A stretch of 21,543 nt of DNA from Pelargonium cotyledonis (Eukaryota > Streptophyta > Magnoliopsida > Geraniales > Geraniaceae), in contig JAYMTA010001143.1 of the NCBI GenBank assembly GCA_036897625.1, positions 1 through 21,543 of the forward strand, in the 5' to 3' direction. The first letter of the stretch is position 1. The number at the start of each line of letters is the position of its first letter. Both the position numbers and the translations under genes were made by a program. Of this stretch, positions 18,621 to 21,543 are shown piece by piece. The notes under the pieces are model-generated. The model had not been told where the DNA came from. It saw only the letters and a list, made by a program, of their open reading frames with translations, and ran no database searches.

Positions 18621-20642
18621 ACACTACCAAACAAAAAAGATAGTTGGGGCATCAGACTAGAGTAGACTGAACAAATCTCTGAGCGTTTCTCTCATTTCTC
18701 CTACATCACAATGACCAGATTGACGATCTTTTAGGAGAACAAGGCAAAAAGAAAGTGAAGTTGGCCAAAGAAGATGTGGTCCAGTCTTTGGACGTGAAGG
18801 TCAATGGAATATTTAATTTGTTTTTCACACACCCAAGGCACGACACATTGAATACTGCTCAGACTTTAAAAATAAGATCGAAAGAAGAATTACAGATAGT
18901 GTGCTTACACGATACAAATCTAGTAGCTTATAACTAGGAACGATGACTAATTCAATTAAGAAAATTTGTAGATTAAAGGTCGAGACATACTTGAGCTGGA
19001 GCCTCCTAGAGACCAAGAGGCAAGAACCCGCGCGCGTTCTCAACATCGACTAAGTCTAGTCCAAGATAATGAAAAATACTTGACAACACTACTACATGTT
19101 TAGATGTTATATCGTCCACTTGTTTAGCGCTTGGTTAATGAAATTTCAACATAATTGTCCAAGTTAAAAACAAGAATTACCAAAACAACGCACAACCGAT
19201 CAAAGATAATTTTGAATAGTGGGCATAACAGTAGCTAAGCCTTAAGGCTACGTTTAGTACGAAATAACAAAATAGAATGGAATGGAATGGAATAAGTATT
19301 CCAGCTAGAAAGCTTTTCTAGTTGGAATGCTCATTCCATGTCATATGTTTGGTATAGTTCAGATTCATTTTTTATTCTAAACTGAAAAAATTATCATTAA
19401 AATTATTTTTATATACTAAGATTTGAATCAACTATATGGAGATGGACAACTCTTCTAAGCATTCAAGATATGTGAATGACTACTCAAGTTATGGTATTTG
19501 TAACTATGTTTGTTCTTTTCCTAATGGAGTTTGTTAGAGCATTCACGACCTCCAATGCATTGTGACAACAAATAAGTACTCAATTAACATAAAGGCCTTT
19601 AATACAGAAAGACATTTAAAAGGTATGATCCCTCAAAAGATGTATTTGAACGTTGATGATTACTTCCAATTTTTATTTTATTGTGCAATAGTATAAACTC
19701 ATGTGACCATAAGAGGCAAAATTATTCATTATATAATGAAGATGTAGTTAATTATATATACATTCTTTGGACTTATCACTTAAAACAAATGATCACCTAA
19801 ATTTATTTTGAAAACAAGTGATTCCTACGTACATTCGTACATCCTATATCGAGTTATACGGTTATGTGCAAAAACGTAATTTTTTCAAAGTACTTAAGGT
19901 GACAAATGCATAGTGAGTCCAATTGAAAAAAGAAAAAGCAATAGATAACACAATTGTACCAATAATCATTGATCCCATAAAAAGCTAAAGATACAGTGCA
20001 TAAACTTTATAAGAACCCAACACTCTTATCTTCTAAAAGACACAACAACAAAAAATGATTTGTAAACTGGCTTTCCAAGAAAAGAAAGATCGTCTTCTCA
20101 ACTCAATGTAGTCAAAGTTCAGTGCATCAGATACTTTTGTATCTTACAATTCATATATAACAAAACCCTAACCCTATAAACACTAATAAAACAGCCTCAA
20201 CCATAATGACCAACCTTCGTTAAATAAATAGTAAATAAAATGATCTTACTAGAAATTTCTAGAATTTATAAAGTATTATTTAATCACATCAAACGCCGAC
20301 CCATTAGTTTAAAAAAAACAATAGTTAATACTTCCATACATGCAACTATGCAAGTTTTCGTTGTAGAATAGAAAAAATATGGCACTTTCCAGTATAGGGC
20401 CATAGAAAATACAGAAGGAGATCACGTTTTTTCTTAGAAAAGTGAAAAATAAAGTTAATTAAGCGGCGGAGAGATTTTTTCATTTACAGAACAGACCCTA
20501 CAATTAAAAAAGGAAATGGACTTTCCGAGCTCAGAGAATATTCCGGTGCCTAAAACTCCCGCCGGTCACCGCATCACAAATACAAATTACCAGATTCATT
20601 ACCATTACTATTATCATTATTCTAGTTTGCAAAATAGATACT
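18621..20642. other. Intergenic DNA downstream of the COL gene
   Basis: AT-rich, with possible further decayed retrotransposon sequence up to about 19060 and the 19285-19345 hairpin. The part next to the COL stop (about 20480-20642) is likely its 3' UTR and flank on the minus strand. No gene was found. Confidence 0.5.
19285..19345. repeat. Imperfect inverted repeat / hairpin, MITE-like remnant
   Basis: ATTCCAGCTAGAAAGC is followed at once by its near reverse complement TTTTCTAGTTGGAAT (about 19298-19328), flanked by GGAATGGAATGG and CATTCCATG. CTACGTTTAGTACG (about 19249) resembles ends of plant hAT MITEs, but no partner end or target duplication could be fixed. Confidence 0.5.
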
Positions 20643-21543
20643 CTAGAACGAGGGAACGACGCCGTATTGGTAGTCCCTCATCCCCATAAATGCCTCCGAA
20701 ACCGCGCTGCTGCCGTACAGTCCGTCCGCGTCCGCCCCGGTTTCGGTCCGCTTTGCGAACCGTCCTTTGATCCGCGGTCGAGTCTCCGCGTACGCCTTCC
20801 TCGAAGCGTACCGGATCGTCTTCTCGAATTTCCGGTTCTTTCGCTTCTCTCTGTACCTCATCACTCTCGCCTCGCGGTCGATTCCGGACAAATGGGTGGG
20901 CTGACCTGCCGCTGCTGATGCTGTCGTTGTGGCGGCGGAGGGTACGATATCCACGACGCCGGACGGTTCAAAGCTGATATTTCGGCCGAAAGGGTACGAT
21001 GTATCGGACATAGAGTTGCAGTTACCGTCTGGGACCACTCCTACATCCAGAGATGACGACGACACCTGAAATTGAAATTAAAGTTGAAATTCAATATGGG
21101 TTTTGCTACTTTGTTATGTAATTCAGGAAATTATTTTCTCGGGAAACAAACAGACATACTGTTGACAATTGACATGAACGTGTAATTGAAAGTTGAAACT
21201 AAATGGGTTGAAAGGGAATTACGCTTTGGCTGATGGACTGAGCCGGGTAGCTGTAGCTGGAGAGCTTGGATCTGCAGAAATCCATGTCGAAGCAATTGAT
21301 CTCCGACGAGTGGTGGTTGATCACAGGAGCTTCCAGCGGTTTGGTCTGAACAGGAACGACGCTATCGGTGCCGGCGCTGTGGTGGTGGAACCTAGAGTCT
21401 ACGGATTTCGGGTAGTCGAAATCGAGAAACGGATCGTCCATTTCGGGGAACAGGATCGCCCCCGAGTTCATGTCGAAGGTGTCAACGAGCTTGGAATTCA
21501 CATTCGGATTGGGGATGAGCAGGGAGGGCGTGTCGACGTCGTC
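20643..21543 (-). CDS. COL5: CONSTANS-LIKE 5-type transcription factor, 3' part with complete CCT domain; 5' end off window
   Basis: Two exons on the minus strand, 21543-21223 and 21065-20643, are joined across a 157-bp GT/AG intron at phase 0; 247 codons are visible and the frame is open to the right edge. The last exon carries a full CCT domain (about 20748-20876; begins [20 protein letters not shown], ends near GRFAKRTE), the basic module that binds DNA and NF-Y partners. The chain ends YGVVPSF, the Val-Pro tail typical of group I COL proteins and linked in that family to COP1 binding. The middle region has conserved blocks [19 protein letters not shown] and GVVPDGN that I recognise from COL5. 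One intron just before the CCT exon is the normal group I layout. The two B-box zinc fingers should lie beyond position 21543. Expected role: nuclear, light/clock-related transcription control. COL3 or COL4 membership is less likely. Confidence 0.92.

Noticed and set aside
20667..20918. Plus-strand open frame over the CCT exon
   Set aside because: Antisense shadow of the COL coding sequence.
1..21543. CRISPR arrays, operons, bacterial promoters, organelle insertions
   Set aside because: Nothing regular-spaced or organelle-like was seen; the window is a plant nuclear segment with spliced genes.

Overview
This is a plant nuclear window, most likely from a eudicot. Genes are split by short AT-rich introns with GT/AG borders. 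Intergenic DNA is AT-rich and full of MITEs, a Mutator-type element, 5'-truncated LINEs and a decayed gypsy gag. The protein relatives are all land-plant families. An asterid such as a Lamiales species is plausible, but the sequence does not prove it.

Layout. (1) 1-9372: no intact gene is visible. It holds two Stowaway-like MITEs (2112-2352; 3419-3671). A ~1.57 kb Mutator-like element (3236-4806) has long terminal inverted repeats, an exact 9-bp target duplication and a GC-rich, exon-like core. There is also a Mutator-type MITE (6010-6210), a Harbinger/Tourist-like MITE (6704-7026), a possible inverted-repeat element with a ~72-bp minisatellite (7371-8282) and a tiny poly(T) retroposon (8386-8400). 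(2) 9373-10918 (+): a complete four-exon PTI1-like receptor-like cytoplasmic kinase, 387 aa, with a likely myristoylation/palmitoylation N-terminus. (3) 11742-11921: a second copy of the 6010-6210 MITE family with its own 9-bp target duplication. (4) 12680-15331 (+): a complete ten-exon cytoplasmic receptor-like kinase of the At5g57670 type, 596 aa, with an N-terminal USP-like domain; one intron appears to be of the GC-AG class. (5) 15454-16913: a LINE cluster. One insertion lies just behind the kinase and one further on, each with an exact 14-bp target duplication; a third, sense-strand RNase H fragment with a poly(A) tail is probably nested in the second. (6) ~17900-18620: a gypsy gag relic with stops and frameshifts. 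(7) 20643-21543 (-): the C-terminal part of a CONSTANS-LIKE 5-type transcription factor with a complete CCT domain; its B-boxes lie beyond the right edge.

How the genes relate: the two kinases are on the same strand about 1.8 kb apart but belong to different RLCK subfamilies, so they are neighbours rather than a tandem duplication. In Arabidopsis the relatives of the second kinase and of the COL gene carry consecutive locus numbers (At5g57670 and At5g57660). The kinase-COL pairing here therefore looks like conserved microsynteny, stretched by retroelement insertions. I saw no sign of a wholly new biological system. The most notable points are the Mutator element with its exon/leader-intron-like cargo, the datable LINE/MITE insertions and the GC-AG intron.
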